A DNA stretch of 64,000 nt. Source: Neocallimastix lanati (nom. inval.). Taxonomy: Eukaryota > Neocallimastigomycota > Neocallimastigomycetes > Neocallimastigales > Neocallimastigaceae. This document shows, piece by piece, positions 54,590 through 64,000 of the stretch. Under the pieces are notes generated by a model that saw only the letters and a program-made list of their open reading frames with translations, did not search any database and was not told the origin of the DNA. The stretch covers positions 60,001-124,000 of the forward strand of contig JACVTC010000044.1 in assembly GCA_016946835.1 (NCBI GenBank), read 5' to 3'. The stretch's first letter is position 1. Every line of letters starts with the position of its first letter. The translations under genes and the position numbers were made by a program.

Positions 54590-56215
54590 GCCATGTTCTA
54601 TTAATTTTCTACTTTTTCTTTTTTACAACTTTCAAAGACTTTAAATATTTTGTATATCATAATTTCTTTCTGTGAATCAAATAAAATAATGGCTTTTGAC
54701 CATATATATTTGTTTTATTTATATCTGCTCCATGTTGTACTAAGTATTCTATTAAATTTTCTTTTCCTCTTTTACATGCATTGAATAATGGTGTTTCCCT
54801 ATTCCATTTTGATTCTTTATTTATTTCTGCTCCATGTTCTACTAATTATTTTACTAAATCTTCTTTTCCACTTATACAGGCATTAAATAATGGAGTTTCA
54901 CCATATCTACTTTCTTTATTTATATCTGCTCCTTTTTCTACTAATATTTCTACTAAATCATTTTCTTCTAATTCACATGCATAAAATAATGGTGTTTCAT
55001 CTTTTTCATTTTCTTTATTTATATTTGCTCCATCTTCTACTAGGTATTTCACCAAACTTTTATTTCCACTTTCACATGCATTAAATAATGGTGTTTCACC
55101 ATATCTATTTTCTTTATTTATATCTGCTCCTTTTTCTACTAAGTATTTTACTAAATCTTTATTTCCACTTTCACAGACATAAAATAATGGTGTTTTACCA
55201 TCTTCATTTTCTTTATTTATATCTGCTCCATGTTCAGTTAAATATTCTATTAATTCTTTATTTCCACTTTCAATTGCTTTAAATAATGGTGTTTTACTAT
55301 CTTCATTTTCTTTATTTATATCAGCTCCATGTTCTACTAATTATTCAACTAAATCTTTATTTCCACTTTCACATCCATAAAATAATGGTGTTTCACCATC
55401 TTCAGTTTCTTTATTAATAATTTATTCATGCTCCACTAAATATTTAACTAAATCTTTATTTCCACTTCTACAAGTATTCAATAATGGTGTTTCCCTAATA
55501 CATTTTGTTTCGTTATTTATTACTGCTCCATGTTCTACTGAATATTCAACTAAATCTTTTTACCACTTTGTGAGGCCTTAAATAATGGTGTTTCACTATC
55601 ATTATTTTTCTTTATTTATATCTGTTCCAATTTTTACTAAGTATTCTGCTAAATCTTTATTTCCACTTTCACAGACATAAAATAATGGTGTTTCCCCAAC
55701 ATTATTTTCTTTATTTATATCTGCTCCATTTTCTACTAAGAATTCTATTAAATCTATATTTACACTTTCACAGGCATCAAATAAAGGTGCTTCCCTGTCC
55801 TCATAAAATATTTTATTTATATCAACTCCATGCCTTAATAATAATTTGAATAAATTTATATTCCCATATCCAATTATATAAGTATCAATCCATGAAAAAT
55901 CATCCCATTTATCCCAATTTAATATAATTTTATACTTCTCTTTGGAAATTTCATAATTTAGATTCTTGGTTGGAGTTTTATTTTTATATAAAAAAAGTAA
56001 AAGTTTAATAAATTCATTATCATAGAACTTTGAAATATTAAAAAATTTTTTAATTTCCTTATATTTAAATTTTTTATTAATTCTTTTATTTCAGAAGAAG
56101 TAATATATATATCATTTTCTTGATTAGTTGTTAGAGTTTTTAATCTTTTAGAGGTATGTCAATTATCATTATATTCTTCAGATTTAATATTTTTCTTCTT
56201 TTCACGGTTATTCAT
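54590..56215 (-). pseudogene. ANK pseudogene, nearly full length
   Basis: ATG at 56215 (MNNREKKKNIKSEEYNDN) is followed by TGA at 56161-56159, the same GGA-to-TGA change as in the pseudogene at 46.3 kb. There is a frameshift near 56050 and several more at repeat boundaries (for example near 55555 and 55345). Ten to twelve ANK repeats remain recognisable (NRYGETPLFNACESGNKSLV.., EDSKTPLFKAIESGNKELIEY..). It ends without a C-terminal stop of its own near 54600. Confidence 0.8.
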
Positions 56216-56599
56216 ATTACTTGTATTTGATACTGTGGTTTATTATTATTTTTTCTAATTTATTCTTTTCGAAATTTTTTTTTTTTTGTTTAAATAATTA
56301 TAAAACTATTATTTAAAATATATTTTAAAATATATATTATTATATTTTTTAAATAAAGAAAAAAAAATAAAAATAAAAAAAAAAGAAAATAATACCATGT
56401 AATACAGAAAAAAAAAGGAATTCTTTTATATTTATATTTTAAATTCATTTAATTAAAATCAATTCTTTTATATTTATATATTTATATATTTTAAATTATT
56501 TTAAATTATTTTATTTTATTTTTATGTATTTTTTATAAGGATAATAAGTAGAAGTATTATTTAATAAAAAAAAATAATAAAATAAAATAAAATGGTTTA

Positions 56600-56632
<33 letters not shown>

Positions 56633-57229
56633 CATGTTTAATTAACTTTTTAAAAAATCAAAATAAAATTAAATTTATAAAAAAATGTTTCTTTATTGAT
56701 AACAAAAAAAAAAAAAAAAAAAAAAAAGGAAAAGAAATTTTCAATTTTTTCTGTTTTTTATTTGTATATATATATATATATATATTTTATTTTAATTATT
56801 TGTTAACCATGAAAATTATAAGAGACACTACTTTTTGTATATTTATAATAATTTTTATTTCAAAAGGTTTTTTTTTTTTCTTTAATGTATATTTATTAAT
56901 TTTTCGCATTTCATTTATTTATGGGATTAAAAGTAAAATATAATTGGTTGATTACAGAGTAGTATATTAATTACATTATGACTTGACACTCCAACTCAAA
57001 TCCTACTTTCTATGTAGCAAAATTTAAGATTTGGTCTAATAATTTTTTATTTCTGCAAGTAAAGAATTTCTAAATTTATTCATCAAAAATATTACTTAGA
57101 TATTTCGTAAACCCGTAAGCGAGATTATCTTCTGATTTAATATATTTCAACTTTATCTTATTTTCCTTTATAAGGTCTCTTACATGGTAATATTTAATAT
57201 CTATGTTGGATTTGGTCTAATAATAACGT
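56216..57229. other. Spacer with a partial ANK upstream block
   Basis: GTAATACAG..GGAATTCTTTTATATTTATATT (56398-56440) is a decayed upstream block. 56600-56790 is A/T runs and resembles 37520-37620. 56880-57229 is slightly more complex (GACTTGACACTCCAACTCAA near 56983; TTTGGTCTAATAAT repeated at 57031 and 57211) but I recognise no gene. Confidence 0.45.
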
Positions 57230-57289
57230 ATTTTTATTATCATTGTATTCTTCAAATTTTGTATCTCTCATATTTACAAGGTTATTCAT
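57230..57289 (-). pseudogene. Isolated ANK N-terminal fragment
   Basis: The minus strand reads MNNLVNMRDTKFEEYNDNKN from ATG at 57289, matching MNNRERKRDIKFEEYNDNGH of the intact 933-aa gene. The rest of that gene is missing, and its upstream flank continues to the right with a decayed block near 57475-57610. Confidence 0.65.
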
Positions 57290-57702
57290 ATTATTTGTAT
57301 TTGATATTATTTTTCATTAATTTTTTTTTCTTTATTTTCTATTGGAAAATTAATATTTTTATTTTCAATAAATATAAATAAATATAAATAATATTTATTA
57401 AAGCTATTGTTTATTTAATAAATGTATTTTTATTTGCTTAAAAAAAAATAATAAAAAGAAAAAAAGAAAAAATCTTAATATTTATATTATAAATTCATTT
57501 AATTAAAATAAAATAATTTGAATAAAAAAATAAAAATAAAATTAAAAAGGATATTCAATTTATTAAAAAAAAAAAAAAAAATATAATAAAAATAAAAAAT
57601 TTTATGCCAGAATTAAATATTTACAAATATTTATATTTATATATACTTATATATTTTTCTATTTTTGAAATTAATTCATTATCTTATAATAAAAATATCA
57701 AA
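57290..57702. other. ANK-unit upstream flank, decayed
   Basis: ATTATTTGTATTTGATATTA (57289), ATAAATTCATTTAATTAAAA (57490), ATATTCAATTTATTAAAA (57551) and TTATGCCAGAAT (57602, for TTATGTCCGAAA) are recognisable. No gene. Confidence 0.45.
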
Positions 57703-57916
<214 letters not shown>

Positions 57917-57959
57917 ATATTTATAATATTTAACAATCAAGAAAAAAAATATTACACCT

Positions 57960-58553
57960 TTTTAAATCCTATTAATGTATGTACATTTTGTAAAGGATTA
58001 ATTATGATAAATAATTCTATATATTTAAATAATTCTTTATTTCCACTTTCACAGATATCAAATAAAGGTATTTTACCATTCTTATAAACTATTTTATTTA
58101 TATCCACTCCATGTTCTACTATATACTTTAATAAAATTTTATTTTTATTTTCAATTTTACAAGTATACTTATAATTAAAAAAATCAAATTTTATTTTTAT
58201 TTCCAATTTTACAAGTATATTTATAATTAAAAAAAATCAAACATTTTTAAAGCTAATATAATTTTATATTTATCTTTCGAAATTACTTTATTTAAATCCA
58301 TGATAGAAAAAAAATGTTTTATTTTTATAGAGAAGAAGTATCCATTTAATAAATTCATTATCATAAAACTTTGAAATAATCAAAAATATTTTTTAATTTC
58401 ATTATATTATAATTATATATTAATTTTTCATTTTAGAAGAAGCAATATATAAAACATTTTCTTGATTATTTGTTTTTTTATCTTGTTGACTTATTTTCAT
58501 TATCACTTTATAATTAAGATTTTATATCTCTCATTTTTTAAACAGTTATTCAT
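57960..58553 (-). pseudogene. ANK pseudogene, N-terminal fragment
   Basis: ATG at 58553 reads MNNCLKNERYKILIIK then stop. Decayed N-terminal region follows (..SKFYDNEFIKWILLLYKN..). An open piece KIENKNKILLKYIVEHGVDI.., then GKIPLFDICESGNKELFKYI (one ANK repeat) stops near 58010. There it is cut by a 45-bp sequence also found at 63436-63480, and then by the (ATT)n array. Confidence 0.7.
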
Positions 58554-58569
58554 GCTACTTCTATTTGAT

Positions 58570-58602
58570 ACTATGTTTATTATTATTATTATTATTATTA
58601 TA

Positions 58603-58647
<45 letters not shown>

Positions 58648-58660
58648 ATTATTATTATTT
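58570..58660. repeat. (ATT)n microsatellite
   Basis: About 28 triplets with two AATT interruptions. Confidence 0.85.
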
Positions 58661-58924
58661 TTTTATTTTAATATTAATTTTTTTTTCAATAAATATGAAT
58701 AACAATTAAATTTAAACAACAATTATTTGAGCTATTACTTATTTTATAAATTAATTATTATATATATATATATATATTTTTTTTTTTTAAAAAAAAAAAA
58801 AAAGGAATACCTTTATATTAGTTCAATTAATTAAACTACATAATACAATTTATATTTATATTTATATATTAGATAATTAATATAAAGAAAAATAAAAATA
58901 AATTTTAATAAGTATATTTAATCT

Positions 58925-58964
<40 letters not shown>

Positions 58965-59593
58965 CAAAAATAAATATATATATGATTTAATCCTTATTTG
59001 AGAATTGTTGGAATTAATTATTAAAGTACTATTAATTTATTTATTTATTTATTTATTTATGTATTTATTTATTTAATTTTATTATTATAATTACATATAT
59101 TTATTAAAGTAAAAAAAAAAATTATACATGATTATATATTTAAAACTATCTAACAACTTATTCACACACTTCTCTTTCTTCAGAGAAATGTTTTATTTTT
59201 ATGTTATTTGATTATAATTAACTATTTAATTAATTGCTCTTGTGATTAAAATAAACTATTTAATAAATTTTTTTAGGTGTATGTATTATAATTTTTATCA
59301 AAAATATAAGTTAATAAACACTTATTTAAGAAATATTAATAACTAGACACATAAATTTACAAAATAAATATTTGTATTTTATAATTATGTCTTTGCTAGA
59401 AATATTTTTATTAGAAGATAGAGATATTTTTATTATATGATCAAGAATATATTTTTTCAAATTTAACATTATCACTTAGTTTTATACTTTTTAGAATGTT
59501 ATAAATATAATTTATTGGTTGTTACAATATTAAGAATAAATTAATAATTATTTTAATAATATGTTATTTTTGACAATTTTTAATAATTATTAT
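58661..59593. other. Gene-free spacer
   Basis: A decayed ANK upstream block lies at 58800-58975 (GGAATACCTTTATATTAG.., TTATGCCAAAA). From about 59140 to 59260, ACACACTTCTCTTTCTTCAGAGAAATGTTTTA resembles, on the minus strand, the ACATTTCTCT block of the LRR-CBM18 5' flanks (1083, 16932), followed by the TTATAATTAACTATTTAATT part. No gene. Confidence 0.45.
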
Positions 59594-62395
59594 TTATAAG
59601 GAAATAGCTAATAATTCATTAAGATAATAAAAATAATTTAAATATGCATTATAACATTTATTTATATCTGCTCCATGTTGTATTAAGGATTCTGCTAATT
59701 CATAATTTCCACTTTCACAGGCTTTAAATAATGGTGTTTCACCATATATATTTTCCTTATTTATATCTGCATCACGTAATACTAATAATTCAGCTAAATA
59801 ATTATTTCCACTTCCAATTGCTTTAAAAAATGGAGTTTCACGTTTTTTATTTTCTTTATTTACATCTGCTCCATGTCGTATTAAGCATTCTGCTAAATTT
59901 TCATTTCCACTTTCACAGGCATAAAATAATGGTGTTTCACCATTTATATTTTCTTTATTTACATCTGCTTCCTGTTTTACTAAATATTCTGCTAATTTTT
60001 GTTCTCTAATTTTACAGATATAAAATAATGGTGACTCACCATATTTATTTTCTTTATTTATATTTGCTCTATGTTCTACTAAGTATTCCACTAAATCTTT
60101 TTTTCCACTCATACAGGCATAAAATAATGGTGTTTCACCATATCTATTTTCTTTATTTATATCTACTCCATGCTTTACTAAATATTCTACTAAATCTTTA
60201 TTTCCACTCATACAGGCATAAAATAATGGTGTTTCACCATATCTATTTTCTTTATTTATATCTACTCCATGCTTTACTAAATATTCTGCTAATTCTTTTT
60301 TTCCACTATAACATGCATTAAATAACAATGTTTTACCATTTTTCATTACTTCTTTATATATATCTGCTCCATGTTCTACTAAATATTCTACTAAATCTTT
60401 TTTTCCATTATAACATGCATTAAATAATGGTGTTTCACCATATCTATTTTCTTTATTTATATCTGCTCCATGTTCTACTAAATATTCTACTAATTCTTTA
60501 TTTCCTTTAAAACATGCATTAAATAATGGTGTTTCACCATCTTCATTTCCACTTTCAATTGCCTTAAATAATGGTGTTATACCATCTTTATTTTCTTTAT
60601 TTATATCTGCTTCATGTTCAACTAAACATTCAATTAATTCTTTTTTTCTACTTTCAATTGCCTTAAGTAAAGGTGTTATACCATCTTTATTTTCTTTATT
60701 TATATCTGCTTCATGTTCAACTAAATATTCAATTAATTCTTTACTTCTACTTTCAATTGCCTTAAGTAAAGGTGTTTTACCATCTTTATTTTCTTTATTT
60801 ATATCTACTCTATGCTCTACTAAACATTCAACTAAATCATTATATCCTCTTTCAATTGCCTTAAATAAAGGTGTTATACCATCTTCATTTTCTTTATTTA
60901 TATCTACTTCATGTTCTACTAAGTATTCTACTAATTCTTTATTTCCACTTCTAATTGCCTTAAATAAAGGTGTTTCACCATATTTATTTTCTTTATTTAT
61001 ATCTGTTCCATGTTCTACTAAGTATTCTACTAATTCTTTATTTCCACTTTCAATTGCCTTAAATAATGGTGTTTCACCATCTTCATTTTCTTTATTTATA
61101 TCTACTTCATGTTCTACTAAGTATTCTACTAATTCTTTATTTCCACTATGGCATGCATCAAATAATGGTGTTTCACCATATTTATTTTCTTTATTTATAT
61201 CTGTTCCATGTTCTACTAAATATTTTACTAAATCTTTATTTCCACTTTCACATGCATTAAATAATGGTGTTTCACATTTTTTATTATTTTTATTTATATT
61301 TGCTCCTCGTTTTACTAAATATTCTATTAATTCTTTTTTTCCACTATAACATGCCTTAAATAATGGTGTTTCTCCAACTTTATTTTCTTTATTTATATTT
61401 GTTCCATGTTCTACTAAATATTCTACTAATTCTTTATTTCCACTTTTACAGGCTTTAAATAATGGCGTTTCACATTTTTTATTATTTTTATTTATATTTG
61501 CTCCTCGTTTTACTAAATATTCTACTAATTCTTTATTTCCACTTTTACAGGCTTTAAATAATGGTGTTTCACATTTATTATTATTTTTATTTATATTTGC
61601 TCCTCGTTTTACTAAATATTCTACTAATTCTTTATTTCCACTTTTACATGCGTAAAATATAGGTGCTTCACCGCTCCATCTATTTTCTTTATCTATATCT
61701 GCTCTATGTTCTACTACTAAGTATTCCACTAAATTTTGATTTCCACTTTCACATGCATTAAATAATAATGTTTCACCACGTACATTTTCTTTATTTACAT
61801 CTGCTTCCTGTTCTACTAAATATTCTACTAATTCTTTATTTCCACTTTTACATGCATAAAATAATGGTGTTTCATTAATTTCATTTATTTTATTTACATC
61901 TGCTCCTTGTTCTACTAAATATTCAACAGAAACTATATTTCCACTTTCGCAGGCATCGAATAAAGGTATTTTATCATTCTTATAAACTACTTTATTTATA
62001 TCCACACCATGTTTTAATAAAAATTTTAGTAAATTTTTATTCTTATTTTCAATTGTAAAAGTATCACTTAATGAAAAACTATACCATTTATTCCAATTTA
62101 TTTTAATTTTATATTTATCTTTAGAAATTTCATAATTTAAGTTCTTGGCAGGAGCTTTATTTTTATATAGTAAAAGTAAATATTTAATAAATTCATTATC
62201 ATAAAACTTTGAAATTTTAAAAATATTTTTTAGTTCCTTCATATTTGAATTCATTATTAATTCTTTTATTTCAGAAGAAGTAATAGATATATCATTTTCT
62301 TGATTATTTGTTTCAGTTTTTAATCTCTTTGACGTATGTCCATTATCATTATATTCTTCAAATTTTATATCTCTCTTCCTTTCACGGTTATTCAT
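59594..62395 (-). CDS. Ankyrin-repeat protein, 933 aa
   Basis: A single open frame from ATG at 62395 (MNNRERKRDIKFEEYNDNGH). The N-terminal family region contains SKRLKT and ISKFYDNEFIKYLLLLYKNK (to about residue 115). About 24 ANK repeats follow. One repeat in the middle is only about 15 aa (ITPLFKAIESGNEDG), a deletion that kept the frame. A run of near-identical repeats (CETPLFKACKSGNKELVEYL..KRGANINKNNKK) shows recent internal expansion. The C-terminus (NAYLNYFYYLNELLAISL) is not ANK-like and differs from the other genes. It is an intracellular scaffold-type protein with unknown partner; a nuclear location is possible but unproven. Confidence 0.82.
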   Translation of the reverse strand: MNNRERKRDIKFEEYNDNGHTSKRLKTETNNQENDISITSSEIKELIMNSNMKELKNIFKISKFYDNEFIKYLLLLYKNKAPAKNLNYEISKDKYKIKINWNKWYSFSLSDTFTIENKNKNLLKFLLKHGVDINKVVYKNDKIPLFDACESGNIVSVEYLVEQGADVNKINEINETPLFYACKSGNKELVEYLVEQEADVNKENVRGETLLFNACESGNQNLVEYLVVEHRADIDKENRWSGEAPIFYACKSGNKELVEYLVKRGANINKNNNKCETPLFKACKSGNKELVEYLVKRGANINKNNKKCETPLFKACKSGNKELVEYLVEHGTNINKENKVGETPLFKACYSGKKELIEYLVKRGANINKNNKKCETPLFNACESGNKDLVKYLVEHGTDINKENKYGETPLFDACHSGNKELVEYLVEHEVDINKENEDGETPLFKAIESGNKELVEYLVEHGTDINKENKYGETPLFKAIRSGNKELVEYLVEHEVDINKENEDGITPLFKAIERGYNDLVECLVEHRVDINKENKDGKTPLLKAIESRSKELIEYLVEHEADINKENKDGITPLLKAIESRKKELIECLVEHEADINKENKDGITPLFKAIESGNEDGETPLFNACFKGNKELVEYLVEHGADINKENRYGETPLFNACYNGKKDLVEYLVEHGADIYKEVMKNGKTLLFNACYSGKKELAEYLVKHGVDINKENRYGETPLFYACMSGNKDLVEYLVKHGVDINKENRYGETPLFYACMSGKKDLVEYLVEHRANINKENKYGESPLFYICKIREQKLAEYLVKQEADVNKENINGETPLFYACESGNENLAECLIRHGADVNKENKKRETPFFKAIGSGNNYLAELLVLRDADINKENIYGETPLFKACESGNYELAESLIQHGADINKCYNAYLNYFYYLNELLAISL

Positions 62396-63118
62396 ATTAC
62401 TTTTATTTTATATTGTATTTATGAATTTTTTTTTTTTTTTATATTCTATTAAAAATTAATTTTTTATATTCAATTAATATGATTAAATATAAGTAATAAT
62501 TAATAAATTTATTATTTATTTATAAAATATATAATCATATTTTTTATAATATAAAGATAAAATATAAAGATAAAATAAAATAAAAAAAATAAAAAAAATT
62601 AAAAATTAAAAAAAACAAAAGAAAAAAAAAGGAATACCTTTATATTTATATATTATAAATTTATTTAATTAAAATAAAACATGTAATACAAAATATAAAT
62701 ATTTATAATTATATATAAGATAATTGGAACAAAAAAAAAAAAAAAAAAAAAAAATAGAAATAAAATTTAAAAATATTCAATCAATCAAAAATAAAAAATT
62801 ATTTATTTATGTCCGAAACAAAAAATATATTTATATTTAATATATATTTTTATATTTTCTAATTTTATAATTAATTAATTAATTAATTAATTATCTAATT
62901 TTATAATAAAAATTATTAAAAATATTAATAATTAAAATTTTATTTAGTATAATAATTGCTAACTTTCTAAAAACTAATTAATGAAATTAACTCTATTTAA
63001 ATATAAAATATATATATATATATAGATAATATATAGATAATATAAAGATAATATATAGATTATATATAGATAATATATAGATAATATATAAATATTTTAT
63101 ATTTTCAGTATTGTATAT
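62396..63118 (-). promoter_or_regulatory. Upstream flank of the 933-aa ANK gene
   Basis: The full block is present: GGAATACCTTTATATTTATA (62630), AACATGTAATACAAAATATA (62678), TAAGATAATTGGAA (62716) and TTATGTCCGAAACA (62807). 62760-62990 is almost identical to 32815-33010, including the AATTAATTAATTAATTA tract. A TATAGATAATA repeat lies at 63005-63090. The exact promoter limits are unknown. Confidence 0.45.
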
Positions 63119-63300
63119 TGTTAGAAAATAAGATTTATATCTTAAAAAAGTCAACTTTATTTATTTATTTATTTATTATAAAGAGTGGTAATTAGTTAAT
63201 TTTACATGATACATTCAATTTATAAAGTACATTATGGCTTATGCATTACATTAAATACATTACATTTTAATACATTAAACTTAATTCACATATTCTGACA
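63119..63300 (-). mobile_element. Solo LTR-like sequence, minus orientation, 182 bp
   Basis: Read on the minus strand it starts TGTCAGAATATGTGAA, contains ATGTATTAAAATGTAATGTA and AATAAAGTTGAC, and ends TTTTCTAACA, a proper TG..CA pair. Flanks are TATAT (63114-63118) and TATAA (63301-63305), a 4-of-5 match to a 5-bp duplication. It is related to the sequences at 43189 and 52363. Confidence 0.58.
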
Positions 63301-63530
63301 TATAATTTAAAAATTTTATAATTATTAACTTAACTTAAATATATTATTTATAATTTCATACAATGTAAAATACAATGTGGCGTATTAAATATATACATTA
63401 TGTAATTAAAATTGTAACCAATATTGCTAAATTAAATCCTATTAATGTATGTACATTTTGTGAAGGATTAATTATGATAATTCTTATAGGATTGAAATGC
63501 ACTTAAGATTCATTCTATAATCACAATAAT
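63301..63530. other. Gene-free stretch with a 45-bp repeat
   Basis: AATCCTATTAATGTATGTAC..GAAGGATTAATTATGATAA at 63436-63480 repeats 57966-58010 with one or two differences. Both copies lie beside a triplet microsatellite. Confidence 0.6.
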
Positions 63531-63555
63531 TTAATAATAATAAATAATAATAATA

Positions 63556-63594
<39 letters not shown>

Positions 63595-63664
63595 TAATAA
63601 TAATAATAATAGTAATAATAAATAATAATAATAATAATAGTAATAATAATAATAAATAATAATA

Positions 63665-63697
<33 letters not shown>

Positions 63698-63724
63698 TAA
63701 TAATAATAATAATAATAAATAATA

Positions 63725-63778
<54 letters not shown>

Positions 63779-63906
63779 ATAATAATAAATAATAATAATA
63801 ATAATAAATAATAATAAATAATAATAATAATAATAAATAATAAATAATAATAATAATAATAATAAATAATAATAATAATAATAAATAATAAATAATAATA
63901 ATAATA

Positions 63907-63938
<32 letters not shown>
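63531..63938. repeat. Compound (AAT)n / AATAAAT microsatellite, about 400 bp
   Basis: AAT triplets broken every few units by an extra AAATAAT step, with two AGT variants. The open frames across it are repeat artefacts. Confidence 0.92.
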
Positions 63939-63940
<2 letters not shown>

Positions 63941-64000
63941 GTTATCAAAAACAACAATTAACAATAAAAATATAATAAAGTAATCATTTTGTAATAACAA

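Noticed and set aside
63484-64000. Two overlapping 157-159 aa Ile/Tyr/Leu proteins
   Set aside because: They are frames of the compound AAT microsatellite.

Overview
The window is roughly 15-20% G+C by eye. It is full of A/T homopolymers, (ATT)n and (TA)n tracts, and carries short phase-2 GT-AG introns, secreted hevein-type (CBM18) chitin-binding proteins with Lys/Thr linkers, large ankyrin-repeat (ANK) genes and non-LTR retrotransposons. Together these suggest an anaerobic gut fungus (Neocallimastigomycota: Neocallimastix, Piromyces, Anaeromyces and relatives). That is inference; no marker gene is present. || Region 1 (1-29.96 kb, genes on +) is a tandem array of five paralogous eight-exon genes with start codons at 1944, 9539, 18250, 22695 and 27179, plus an exon-1 relic at about 16.2 kb. 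Each encodes a signal peptide, a leucine-rich-repeat (LRR) block split by one phase-2 intron per repeat, a second homologous LRR block encoded without introns in exon 8, a Lys/Thr linker and one C-terminal CBM18 module. The basic unit is about 4.45-4.48 kb (copies 3-5). The larger spacing of copies 1-3 is caused mostly by insertions: a pile of 5'-truncated LINEs at 4.9-7.8 kb, a nested LINE at 12.5-15.6 kb and a tRNA-derived SINE at 17.48-17.95 kb. Each promoter has a TATA box and three copies of an A-GAATATTC-T type palindrome (the inverted GAAnnTTC unit of heat-shock elements). || Region 2 (29.96-64 kb, genes on -) is an array of at least eight ANK units. Three are long open genes: 30664-32466 (600 aa), 38991-41816 (941 aa) and 59594-62395 (933 aa). 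One long ORF (49923-51992) has lost its N-terminus and start codon. The others are broken copies or fragments. A chimeric CBM18 pseudogene lies at 33.3-34.1 kb, a second truncated SINE at 52.75-53.1 kb, an element with inverted CATTTCGC termini at 53.25-54.24 kb, three LTR-like sequences, and several long triplet microsatellites. || Working together (inference): the first array would give secreted, chitin-attached LRR proteins at the wall or outside the cell. The second would give intracellular ANK scaffolds with a basic, possibly nuclear, N-terminus. Both arrays look like birth-and-death families that recombine with neighbouring broken copies. No known operon, CRISPR array, rRNA or functional tRNA was seen.
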